NCBI GenBank assembly: GCA_034432555.1
Contig: DAOUBW010000019.1
Location: 1 to 64,000, forward strand
Direction of reading: 5' to 3'
Length of the DNA stretch: 64,000 nucleotides
Source: CP2-2F sp034432555
GTDB taxonomy: Bacteria > Chloroflexota > Anaerolineae > Aggregatilineales > UBA2796
Part shown: one piece after another, positions 32,989 through 40,186 of the stretch
Layout: each line of letters begins with the position of its first letter
Position numbering within the stretch: the first letter of the stretch is position 1
Made by a program: the position numbers and the translations under genes
The notes under the pieces: model-generated
Told to the model about the DNA's origin: nothing
The model's database searches: none
What the model saw: only the letters and a program-made list of their open reading frames with translations

Positions 32989-34181
32989 TCACGAATCTCG
33001 CGTAATTCCGCTAACATCTGCGCCGCCTGTTCGGGATGCCGCAAGGCAATATGCCCAATCAGCCCATGCAGGTAGGCGCGGAAATGCTGCCGCCCTTCGC
33101 GGTTTTGGGCGGCAAGCCCGCTGTGCGTAGCACGGTGCAGAATGGCACGCACGCGGCGGCGCACATCACGCGGCACGCTCACCTTCTCATTGACCACCAA
33201 TCCCGTCACCATTTGGCGCGCCGACTGCCTGAAAAAGCGGATTTTGCCCATGTGCAGCGTCAAGCCTTCATCAGCGATGATGCGCTTGGCAGCACGCAGC
33301 AATTGCGTTGCAACCTCTGCCGACCCTGCTGAGAAAGTTAGATCATCTGCATAGCGTGTGTAGGCTGCGCCTTTTTGGGCTGCCAAACCGTGCAGGCGTG
33401 CATCCAACCGACGCGCCATCAGGTTTGCAATGGCAGGGCTGGTTGGCGCGCCTTGCACTAAATGCCGCGCATTGATCGCCACATAGCGCGTTTTATCGCC
33501 ACGCTGCACACCAATGCGCTCCGACTCGGTGCAGAGCAGCGCCAAGACCGAAGCGAGGGTGAACCCATAACCCAACGCCACAAACAGACCGCGTACACGC
33601 GGATAGGTGATGCTTGGGAAAAAATCTTTCAGGTCGAGGTTTAGCACGCAGGCTTTGCCAACGTGCGGCGCGGCGTTGGTGGCAATCGAGCGCCCTTTGA
33701 TGAAACCGTGCGCGGCGTCGGTGTTGGGAACTTTCGCCAGCAGCTCAAATAAAATCTTGTGCTGGATCGCCTTCAAGGTGCGCTTCGGCGCGAGGATCAC
33801 ACGCTGACCACCGCCGCGTTTGGGCAGTGTGTAGCGCGTGTAGTGGTAGATTGGACTGACCTTTCGGTCGTAGGTATACCAGCGCAGGCGCTTGAGCGAA
33901 ATGCCAAGCCATTCAGCTAGAGCGCGCTCATTGGCAAAGGCGGGCAGCCTATAACGGGCAAGCCGTTCAGCGTTAAGTTCGGCGCTGCGGTGTGCTTTAC
34001 CAACGCCCCACAAGCGCTCGCCGAATGAGAGGCGATCACGGCGGCTGCGTTCGCGTTTGCGCTGTTCGCGTTCTTCACGATTGAGGTCGGCACGATTTTC
34101 CCAAGTGAGGGAGCGCCATTCAAACTCATCGGGCTGCCAATTCAAGCGCCATGCTTGCAGCACATCGGCGGTATTCGTCAT
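32985..34181 (-). CDS. Retron reverse transcriptase (Mx162-like)
   Basis: RNA-directed DNA polymerase of 398 aa that would make multicopy single-stranded msDNA from the RNA just upstream. The retron-specific X motif NAxxH is NAAPH (169-173). The first catalytic Asp183 is in LDLKDFFPSI, motif B is QGAPTSPAIAN (243-253), YADD is at 277-280 in TRYADDLTFS, and the Y-region VTG is at 325-327 in MVTGLVVNEK. A charged helical extension fills residues 1-85. LGISLKRLRWY, PKR, HGFIKGRSI and LDLKDFF recall the myxobacterial Mx162 enzyme as I remember it. Motifs are intact, so activity is expected. No effector gene adjoins it. Confidence 0.95.
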   Translation of the reverse strand: MTNTADVLQAWRLNWQPDEFEWRSLTWENRADLNREEREQRKRERSRRDRLSFGERLWGVGKAHRSAELNAERLARYRLPAFANERALAEWLGISLKRLRWYTYDRKVSPIYHYTRYTLPKRGGGQRVILAPKRTLKAIQHKILFELLAKVPNTDAAHGFIKGRSIATNAAPHVGKACVLNLDLKDFFPSITYPRVRGLFVALGYGFTLASVLALLCTESERIGVQRGDKTRYVAINARHLVQGAPTSPAIANLMARRLDARLHGLAAQKGAAYTRYADDLTFSAGSAEVATQLLRAAKRIIADEGLTLHMGKIRFFRQSARQMVTGLVVNEKVSVPRDVRRRVRAILHRATHSGLAAQNREGRQHFRAYLHGLIGHIALRHPEQAAQMLAELREIRD

Positions 34182-34232
34182 CGCGGTGCGCTCCTTGCGA
34201 AAGTGAGGCAGAGGAAGGCTGACTTATAAAGG
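34182..34232 (-). promoter_or_regulatory. Leader between retron RNA and reverse transcriptase
   Basis: GGCTGA (34235-34240) can pair with TCAGCC (34217-34222) in a 6-bp hairpin whose 5' arm also belongs to the 3' flank of the a2 repeat, so the two folds exclude each other. CAAGGAG (34191-34197) is the ribosome site, about 10 nt before the ATG at 34181. Confidence 0.5.
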
Positions 34233-34394
34233 AATCAGCCACACAGCAAGCAGGCGGTTACGATCTCCGTGATGGAGCGGTTCCCACGCTTGTCCGAGCT
34301 GTGGGAGCCGTGAAGAAGTGACCTGCACAGTTTGCCACCGCGACGGGACATCGCAGCATGTTGGCTAACCGCATTGCTTGCCGTGCGACTGACC
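34233..34394 (-). ncRNA. Retron msr-msd non-coding RNA
   Basis: Template and primer RNA for the adjacent reverse transcriptase. The 5' a1 segment (34394 down to 34366) pairs with the 3' a2 segment (34260 down to 34233) over 27 pairs with one 2x1 internal loop and five G-U pairs; the core is CACGGCAAGCA with TGCTTGCTGTG. Directly after a1 comes TTAGC (34368-34364), the retron branch-point context, with G34365 as expected priming guanosine. Inside are stem-loops GCTGCGA/TCGCGGT (34357-34337), a long hairpin CGG-TCCCAC-GCT with AGC-GTGGGA-CCG (34310-34278), and CTCC/GGAG (34277-34265). The last two would form the msd and give an msDNA of roughly 60-75 nt. Confidence 0.9.
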
Positions 34395-34401
34395 TTTATA
34401 G

Positions 34402-34435
34402 AACATATGTTATAACAGATCGGAAAAGTTGTCAA
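34402..34435 (-). promoter_or_regulatory. Retron promoter with overlapping palindrome
   Basis: Minus-strand TTGACA (34435-34430) and TAACAT (34412-34407) are spaced by 17 bp, placing the start near 34399, about 5 nt before a1. The palindrome AACATATGTT (34402-34411) overlaps the -10 region and could bind a regulator. Confidence 0.7.
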
Positions 34436-34471
34436 GCAGCAATTTGGGTTCCGGTGAGGCACTGTACCTGC

Positions 34472-35092
34472 TCACACACTTGGACGGCGCATCTCAAACA
34501 GGCTTTCCGCCGTCACGTGCGTGTAGGCGCTGCCTGCCAACCTGCCGATAGGCTGCAGGATAGCCAGATCAATCTTGTCGGTGCCGATCAGGACGCGCTC
34601 ATCTACATGCAGATGCACCACCTCACCCAAGACGACTGATCCGCCGCCTGCTGACTCGCCCACCGTGATAATCTGCGAGACTTTGCACTCATAGTGAATC
34701 AGGCTGGCAGCCACACGCGGCGGACGCACCACAACGGATGGCGCCTTTGCCAAGCCCGCTGCCTCAAACTCGTCCACTTCGGGCGGAAAATCGGCAGCGG
34801 TGGCGTTCATTGCCTCTGCCAGCGGCGCACTGACGATATTCACGACGAATTCGCCCGTTTCGCGCACGTTCTGCAGCGTATCCTTATGGTTGCCCACCAT
34901 GCCGCGAATCATTGGGCAGAACAGCACAGTTGGCGGATTGGCGCACACCGCATTGAAGAAAGAATAGGGCGCAAGATTAGGTGTGCCTTGCCCGTCTATT
35001 GAGGAAATCCAGCCGATAGGGCGCGGCAGGATAGAGCCGATCATCAGTTTGTAGAGCGCTGCCCAATCCTGCGGACGCGGTGTGAGTTCCAT
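34472..35092 (-). CDS. Flavin reductase family protein (DIM6/NTAB, FMN-binding)
   Basis: A 206-aa flavoprotein with the split-barrel fold typical of flavin reductases and flavoredoxins: YKLMIGSILPRPIGWISSID at the start, NLAPYSFFNAVCANPPTVLF in the FMN site, and DTLQNVRETGEFVVNIV. It probably binds FMN and reduces it or a small substrate with NAD(P)H. It ends 37 nt before the retron promoter region on the same strand and shows no feature tying it to the retron. Upstream lies the PspA-like gene, with which it does not share a junction tight enough to prove co-translation (9 nt after). Confidence 0.9.
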   Translation of the reverse strand: MELTPRPQDWAALYKLMIGSILPRPIGWISSIDGQGTPNLAPYSFFNAVCANPPTVLFCPMIRGMVGNHKDTLQNVRETGEFVVNIVSAPLAEAMNATAADFPPEVDEFEAAGLAKAPSVVVRPPRVAASLIHYECKVSQIITVGESAGGGSVVLGEVVHLHVDERVLIGTDKIDLAILQPIGRLAGSAYTHVTAESLFEMRRPSV

Positions 35093-35101
35093 GCGACAGC
35101 C

Positions 35102-35767
35102 CTACGCCAAACCGAGCCGTTGACGGCGTTCTTCAAGCTGTGCTTCAAGGGTGACATCGCCAACCTGCTGATCGATCTCGGCAGAGAGGCGGCTGGTTGC
35201 CATTTCTAGGCGCTCATCAGCGGTATCCATTTCGGAGCGCACTTTTTCCATGATTTGCCGAGTGCGCGTGTCGGAGATTTTCTCCACATCTTTGATGGAG
35301 CGCGCCACAATGTTCTTGCTCTTGATCAGCTCCAGCATGGTGGCAACCTGATCGCGCTGCGCGTGCAGCACATCTACCTTGCTCTGCAAAATCTGCACTA
35401 TCTCAATCAGCATGTTGTAGGCGCGGCTTTGGCGCTCATACTGCACTTTGTAGGTCTGCGCGATCTCCATCAGGCTGTTCAGGCGCACCATATGCGCCTT
35501 CGCCATAGATTCCTTACCTGCCTTCAACGCCTGATCAATTTGCAGGTCTAGGCGTGCTGCTTCATCGGCAGTTTGGTCATATTTAGCGCGCAGCGTTTTG
35601 ACCGTCGTTTTTAGGTCTACCAGCGTGCTTTGGATCAGCTTCATGCTGCTCTCGGCTTGGCGGATGTATTCGTCAAAAACACCTACAGAGTTCGACTCTA
35701 AGGCACGGTCTACGATGCTGTGCAATGTTGCCGAAATGAGGATGCCAATTTTTTGCAGAAGCGTCAT
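35102..35767 (-). CDS. PspA/IM30-family membrane-repair protein
   Basis: A 221-aa almost wholly helical protein. The amphipathic start TLLQKIGILISATLHSIVDRAL and the following FDEYIRQAESSMKLIQSTLVDLKTTV match the PspA/Vipp1 plan, with long coiled-coil helices to about 200. Such proteins form ESCRT-III-like polymers on stressed inner membranes. The frame reaches 35812, but ATG 35767 gives the amphipathic helix at the N-terminus as in the family and has GGAGC 11 nt upstream. No pspF or rpoN-type promoter is seen. Confidence 0.85.
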   Translation of the reverse strand: MTLLQKIGILISATLHSIVDRALESNSVGVFDEYIRQAESSMKLIQSTLVDLKTTVKTLRAKYDQTADEAARLDLQIDQALKAGKESMAKAHMVRLNSLMEIAQTYKVQYERQSRAYNMLIEIVQILQSKVDVLHAQRDQVATMLELIKSKNIVARSIKDVEKISDTRTRQIMEKVRSEMDTADERLEMATSRLSAEIDQQVGDVTLEAQLEERRQRLGLA

Positions 35768-35896
35768 GAATTCTATTGCTCCAGACACGCCCAAGCGTCT
35801 AACCAATTTCACTTAGGCTGATTGTAGCGCTCACACGGCAACAAGACAAAATAACGCGCAGTCTCCTATTTAACACAAAAATTCTGGGGTGGGTAC

Positions 35897-35927
35897 AAAA
35901 AAGCCTTCTCAGTATGAGAAGGCTTTT
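35897..35927 (-). terminator. Terminator of the S41 protease gene
   Basis: A perfect 13-bp stem AAAAGCCTTCTCA (35899-35911) with TGAGAAGGCTTTT (35915-35927), 3-nt loop, flanked by T-runs on both strands. It lies 21 nt after the protease stop on the minus strand. Confidence 0.92.
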
Positions 35928-35948
35928 GGAGAGAGAGGCACTTACGCC

Positions 35949-37163
35949 CTAGAATTTGCCGAGCAGCAGCCAGATTGCCTCGCTAAGCTGCGGATCGTAG
36001 TTGGGACGTGCTTCCTGCTGGGCTTCCGTCCAGCCAACGAACACATCTGGGATGATGCCAATCCCATCAATCACGCCGCCGCTTGGCTTCAGGAAGTTTG
36101 CGACTGTCACGATCAAGCCGCCGCCGTTGCTGAGCGTGTTCCATGTCTGGATTGACCCCTTGCCAAACGAATAGGTGCCAACCACCTTTGCCCGTCCGCG
36201 ATCTTGCAAGGCGCCGGCAACCAACTCGCTGGCACTGGCACTCGCCTGATTGAGGATGATGACCATTGGCACATCCGGCGCTAAGGTGTAGCCCTGTGCT
36301 TCAAGCTGCGCTGCAGTAGATTCGTAGCGAATGTCGGTACGGCTGCGGCGTCCACGCTCTAGGATGATGGTGCCGTCGGGAAGGAACAGGCTTGCCACAT
36401 TCAGCGCTGAGGAGAGCGGACCGCCCGGATCATTCCGCATATCGAGGATCAAGCCGTTCAGGTTGTTGGCATCTAAAGCGGCAAGCGCATTCGAGACATC
36501 TTCCGCGCTAGTATCGGTGAACTGCGCCAGCCCGATATAGCCGATGTTGCCCTCAAAAAGCGCAGTGGTGATGATTTCCTGCTTGATGCGGGCACGGCGC
36601 ACCGTTACCTCGAAAATATCACGTTCGCCGCGCCGCAGCACGCCCAACTTGACCGATGAACCAGAGGGACCGCGAATCTTGCTGACCGCTTCCGTCAGCG
36701 AGAGCGACGTAATGTCCTGACCATCCACGGTGAGGATAATATCGCCTTCACGCAGCAGCGAACGCGCTGGTGAGCCTTCAAAGGTGCGGACGATTTGCAC
36801 GCCGCCGGTCACCTCATCCTTGCGGACGCTGGCGCCAATGCCTTCATATTCGCTTTGCAGACGGCTGGTTTGTTGCTCAAAGGCGACAGGATCCAGATAG
36901 GCGCTGCGCTCATCACCAAGCGATTGGATCATGCCGCGCAGTGCGCCTTCCATCAGTTTTACGTCGTCTAATTCTTCGCCACGCACAAAGGTGCGCTTGA
37001 TCAAATTCCAAGATTCCCAGAACGGCGCAAAGGTCTGTTCAAGGTTGCTCGGCGTGCCGCCTTGCGCCAGCGCGGCGGGCGTCTGCGTGCCAACCAAGAC
37101 ACCCGCGCTAAACACAGCGCTGATCAACACCACAATGCACACCAAATTTAACAAACGTTTCAT
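35949..37163 (-). CDS. S41-family C-terminal processing peptidase
   Basis: Periplasmic or cell-surface protease of 404 aa. An N-terminal signal/anchor segment (about 5-25) precedes a helical region and a PDZ domain (GIGASVRKDEVTGGVQIV, GDIILTVDGQDITSL). The S41 core follows, with LILDMRNDPGG, catalytic Ser in NQASASASELVAGAL and Lys in GTYSFGKGSIQT, 25 residues apart as in CtpA/Prc. The start is ATG 37163, with AGGTGAGA about 10 nt upstream; the frame also has GTG 37178. Its own promoter (37206-37235) and terminator make it monocistronic. Confidence 0.93.
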   Translation of the reverse strand: MKRLLNLVCIVVLISAVFSAGVLVGTQTPAALAQGGTPSNLEQTFAPFWESWNLIKRTFVRGEELDDVKLMEGALRGMIQSLGDERSAYLDPVAFEQQTSRLQSEYEGIGASVRKDEVTGGVQIVRTFEGSPARSLLREGDIILTVDGQDITSLSLTEAVSKIRGPSGSSVKLGVLRRGERDIFEVTVRRARIKQEIITTALFEGNIGYIGLAQFTDTSAEDVSNALAALDANNLNGLILDMRNDPGGPLSSALNVASLFLPDGTIILERGRRSRTDIRYESTAAQLEAQGYTLAPDVPMVIILNQASASASELVAGALQDRGRAKVVGTYSFGKGSIQTWNTLSNGGGLIVTVANFLKPSGGVIDGIGIIPDVFVGWTEAQQEARPNYDPQLSEAIWLLLGKF

Positions 37164-37205
37164 AGCAGAGATTCTCACCTAAACTGCGCCCAACGATATG
37201 GAAGT

Positions 37206-37235
37206 ATTGTACTGTACTTGGCTGTCTCAGGGCAA
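37206..37235 (-). promoter_or_regulatory. Promoter of the S41 protease gene
   Basis: Minus-strand TTGCCC (37235-37230) and TACAAT (37211-37206), spacer 18 bp, about 40 nt upstream of the start codon. Confidence 0.55.
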
Positions 37236-37259
37236 CACAGCCTGCCTGAGGAAGTGGTG

Positions 37260-37292
37260 AAAAGGACAACGGGACGCCTGGAGCGTCCCGTT
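37260..37292 (-). terminator. Terminator of the polyprenyl synthase gene
   Basis: A perfect 10-bp stem AACGGGACGC (37268-37277) with GCGTCCCGTT (37283-37292), 5-nt loop, 30 nt after the stop. On the minus strand it is followed by GTCCTTTTC, a modest T-run. Confidence 0.7.
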
Positions 37293-37322
37293 ACAGATGA
37301 CAGAGCGTTTGATACACCCTGC

Positions 37323-38255
37323 CTAGTATTCACGCTCAACGGCAGCCTCAGTCAGGCGTGCCAGTTCATCGCGTGCGGCGGAAGGCGGCAAAACGTCTAA
37401 TTGGAGCTTGGCAAAGGCTGCTAACTGGCGCGCCTGCTGCCAACCTTCCTCAATATAGTTACCTTGTAGCAGCTTGCGTTTGAAGGCGGCAGCCGGGTCG
37501 TCTTCCTGTGCTTCTGCCACGGCGACGCTGCCATGGACGCTGTTCCCGTTGGTTGCCATTGCCGTGGCAAAGCCCTTACCCTGAGTGAGATCAATCCCAG
37601 CAGTCTTGCCGAGTTTTTCACTGTCCGCGATCAGGTCTAGGATGTCATCCACGATTTGGAATGCCAAGCCGAGATTGAAGCCATACTGAGCGAGCGCCTC
37701 AACCTGCTGTGGCGTTGCCTTACCGAGCATCGCGCCCAGCTTTGCCGCGCCGGCAAACAGCGAAGCGGTCTTTTTGGCAATAATGCGGGCATAAGTTTCA
37801 CGGTCTAGCTTACCCGCTTTGGCAGCGGCTGCCTGAAGGGTCTCACCTTCCACAAGGGCGACGGTCATCTCGGCAAAGATGATGTTCAGATCGCCATAGG
37901 GCGCCATCAGCGTGTAGACCTTGGTGAACAAGAAGTCGCCCGTTAGCAGCGCGAAAGTGCGTCCCCAGATGGCGTTGATCGTCTGCCGTCCGCGCCGCAT
38001 CACGCCATGATCGTTAATGTCATCATGGACGAGCGTTGCGGTATGCACCAACTCGACGGCGGCTGCCACAGGCAGTGCTATAGCCATATCCAAGCCGCCA
38101 ACCGCTTCGTAGGCGAGCAGCGTCATGCGTGGGCGCATCCGTTTGCCACCGGCTGCCAAAATGTGGCGGCTGGCATCTTGCAGCACTTCAACATCACTCC
38201 CCACCGTCTCAAGCATCAATTGTTCAACGGCTCGCAGCGCTTTTTCGTGGTTCAT
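37323..38255 (-). CDS. Polyprenyl diphosphate synthase (trans, long-chain)
   Basis: Elongates allylic diphosphates with isopentenyl diphosphate, giving the side chain of menaquinone or related lipids. The 310-aa protein carries the first Asp-rich motif in LVHDDINDHGVMRRG and the second in FQIVDDILDLIAD, plus GGKRMRP at the substrate site. HepT/IspB-like by length; chain length is not safely predictable by eye. The start is ATG 38255 rather than GTG 38258, given AGAGG 6 nt upstream. A strong promoter at 38404-38432 leaves a leader of about 140 nt. Confidence 0.92.
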   Translation of the reverse strand: MNHEKALRAVEQLMLETVGSDVEVLQDASRHILAAGGKRMRPRMTLLAYEAVGGLDMAIALPVAAAVELVHTATLVHDDINDHGVMRRGRQTINAIWGRTFALLTGDFLFTKVYTLMAPYGDLNIIFAEMTVALVEGETLQAAAAKAGKLDRETYARIIAKKTASLFAGAAKLGAMLGKATPQQVEALAQYGFNLGLAFQIVDDILDLIADSEKLGKTAGIDLTQGKGFATAMATNGNSVHGSVAVAEAQEDDPAAAFKRKLLQGNYIEEGWQQARQLAAFAKLQLDVLPPSAARDELARLTEAAVEREY

Positions 38256-38403
38256 CACGACCTCTTTTCTCGCAGGGCTACCAAGTACGACACTTCAGGA
38301 ACTACGGTGCGTGCCTGCATAGAGCGCCTAATTGTTATCGCCTACGCTCGTCACCATCTCCAGACCACCAAAACGTTTGTATCTTTTAGAACTTTCTAAA
38401 TAC

Positions 38404-38432
38404 ATTATACAAAAATTGTAATCGAGCGTCAA
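38404..38432 (-). promoter_or_regulatory. Promoter of the polyprenyl synthase gene
   Basis: Minus-strand TTGACG (38432-38427) and perfect TATAAT (38409-38404) with a 17-bp spacer. This is the best sigma-70-type promoter in the window. The rest of 38256-38490 has no gene. Confidence 0.8.
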
Positions 38433-38476
38433 TCAATTTGATGCCTCATTGGATAAATTAAACAGATATTTATCTT

Positions 38477-38497
38477 TCAAAAGCCGCTGCTTATTCG
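38477..38497 (-). terminator. Hairpin at the end of the RsbW-like gene
   Basis: AGCCGC and GCGGCT (6 bp) enclose the stop codon on the minus strand and are followed by TTTTG. A plausible weak terminator of the three-gene cluster. Confidence 0.5.
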
Positions 38498-39003
38498 GCG
38501 GCTGGTTTTTCGCTGCTGCTTGCGCCTTCAGCGGGCTTGGATGCTTCGTCCCCGCCCCTCTCAGCGCCCTCGCTTTCAGGCGTCAGGTAGATGACCATCC
38601 GCACCGAGTTGCCGCCTTCGGGCAAGCGCGAAAACTCGACTTTATCCATCAACTGCTCGATGAAGAACATGCCCCAGCCGCGGTTATCCTCACCAAGCCT
38701 GCCCGGCTGCGGCAAATCTTCAGGTAGCGGCGTATGCCCTTCGTCGGTTACTTTCACCTCTAGCTCACCCGATTCGGCGGCGGTGAGCAGCACGGTTACC
38801 TTTGCGCTGCGCTCCGAGCGGTTGCCATGCTCAATGGCGTTCATGCAGGCTTCGGCAACGGCGGTTTGCAGGTCATCTATGCGATCATCGCTGAAGCCCA
38901 TCTCTTGGGCGATGGCGGCGGCGGCATTGCGTGCGATCTTTTCGTAGCCAAGGATGCTTGGCAGATAAATCTCCACACTTTTTACGGGTCGTTGCTCAGT
39001 CAC
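38491..39003 (-). CDS. RsbW-like anti-sigma factor / HATPase_c_2 kinase
   Basis: A 170-aa protein of the serine-kinase anti-sigma group: N box ACMNAIEHGN, G1 box VTDEGHTPLP, and RGWGMFFIEQLMD (G2). The start YLPSILGYEKIARNAAAAIA is typical. In partner switching it would bind a sigma factor or phosphorylate a STAS-domain antagonist. The GTG start has GGGAGAA upstream. It ends a minus-strand run with a SpoIIE phosphatase and a BMP lipoprotein; no STAS protein or sigma factor gene lies in the window, so the partners must be elsewhere. Confidence 0.88.
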   Translation of the reverse strand: MTEQRPVKSVEIYLPSILGYEKIARNAAAAIAQEMGFSDDRIDDLQTAVAEACMNAIEHGNRSERSAKVTVLLTAAESGELEVKVTDEGHTPLPEDLPQPGRLGEDNRGWGMFFIEQLMDKVEFSRLPEGGNSVRMVIYLTPESEGAERGGDEASKPAEGASSSEKPAAE

Positions 39004-39048
39004 GGCAAAATTCTCCCACAGATAGGCTTCAGATCGTTTTTTAAGACA

Positions 39049-40170
39049 TTATCCGCGTGTGCAGTCGCTCAGGCGCGGTGCATCCTCAGCAATGGGCGGC
39101 AGCGCATCGCCCACCAGCGGTTCGGGCGGTGTTTCGCCATCGGCAACGCCTGTTTGCAGCGTGTTGCCCGCCAGCGCACGCCAGATCGCTTCTAGGCGAT
39201 TTTTCACGGCTTGCGGCACATCGCCAGAGGCGCTGTTAAATGGCGCATAGCCAATACCGCAGCCTGCCGCGGTCAGCGTGAGTGTGCCACCGCTAAACTT
39301 GCGCTCAATAATATTTTGAATGGCAGTGTAGACGCCTGTATCCACACGCTTCACGGCACTGCTCAGAATGCGCTCGGCGTCTTTGCCAGCGGCGAAAGTG
39401 GTGCGGAACTCGTCTTGATCCACACCGATCACATACTTACCTTGTGCCGCAGCGTGGACAATGGCGCTGGAGCCGGTTAAGCCGCCGGCGCCAAAGATCA
39501 CATCAGCGTTTTGGGCGATCATGGCATCTGCCTGATCGCGCCCTTGGACAGGATCGGCGAAGCTGGTGGTGTAAGCGCTAAGGGCGGTCACATTAGCGTT
39601 CACGTAGCGCGCACCATTCACAAAGCCTTTTACGTAGCGCTGCACTGGCGGAATCTCAACACCTGCCACCACACCGACGACGTTCGTCTTGGTCATCATG
39701 CCCGCTAAGGCGCCGACCAAGAAGCCAGCTTGATCTTCGGCGAACTGCACGCCAACAAAATTAGCAGGCGCCTCTGCCTCAAACTGATCGACACCGATAA
39801 AATAAAGCTGTGGATGGTTAACGGCTGCCTCAACAGTATCCTTCTGCATTTGGAAGCCGACCGTCACAATGATATTGTAACCGCTTTCAATCATCGCGCT
39901 AATCGCAATCGGATAGTCTTTATCTTCTACCGTCTCACGGTAGGCAACTTCCAAGCCGAAATCGCGCCCTGCTTGCGAAGCACCGGCGTAGGCGGACTCG
40001 TTAAAGGTGCCGTCGCGGATAGTGCCTTCGGCGTTTAGCACAACGGCAACCCGAAAATCGCTGCGGAGTGTGGGCGGTGGGGTGGCGCTTGGCGCGGAAG
40101 GCGTGCAGCCAACCACGAACAGCACTGCCAGCAACAAACACGCGGTGCGCCATCTTGATGCTTTAAACAT
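39049..40170 (-). CDS. BMP-family (PnrA/Med-like) substrate-binding lipoprotein
   Basis: A 373-aa lipoprotein with lipobox VVGC (Cys22), a short Pro/Thr linker and a periplasmic-binding-protein fold. The FRVAVVLNAEGTIRDGTFNESAY start is the BMP mark (usually GGxxDxxFNxxa), followed by TVGFQMQKDTVEAA, FVGVQFAEDQAGFLVGALA and VIFGAGGLTGSS. BMP proteins such as PnrA bind purine nucleosides; the ligand here is unproven. No permease or ATPase genes adjoin it. It sits 16 nt after a SpoIIE phosphatase gene and 45 nt before an RsbW-like gene, so it may act as a sensor rather than an importer. Confidence 0.88.
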   Translation of the reverse strand: MFKASRWRTACLLLAVLFVVGCTPSAPSATPPPTLRSDFRVAVVLNAEGTIRDGTFNESAYAGASQAGRDFGLEVAYRETVEDKDYPIAISAMIESGYNIIVTVGFQMQKDTVEAAVNHPQLYFIGVDQFEAEAPANFVGVQFAEDQAGFLVGALAGMMTKTNVVGVVAGVEIPPVQRYVKGFVNGARYVNANVTALSAYTTSFADPVQGRDQADAMIAQNADVIFGAGGLTGSSAIVHAAAQGKYVIGVDQDEFRTTFAAGKDAERILSSAVKRVDTGVYTAIQNIIERKFSGGTLTLTAAGCGIGYAPFNSASGDVPQAVKNRLEAIWRALAGNTLQTGVADGETPPEPLVGDALPPIAEDAPRLSDCTRG

Positions 40171-40186
40171 AGCTTTCCCCTTCTTT

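Noticed and set aside
34358..34639. 93-codon plus-strand frame across the retron promoter and flavin reductase end
   Set aside because: Antisense to the retron RNA and a clear gene, with no ribosome site and no recognisable protein. Not taken as a retron effector.
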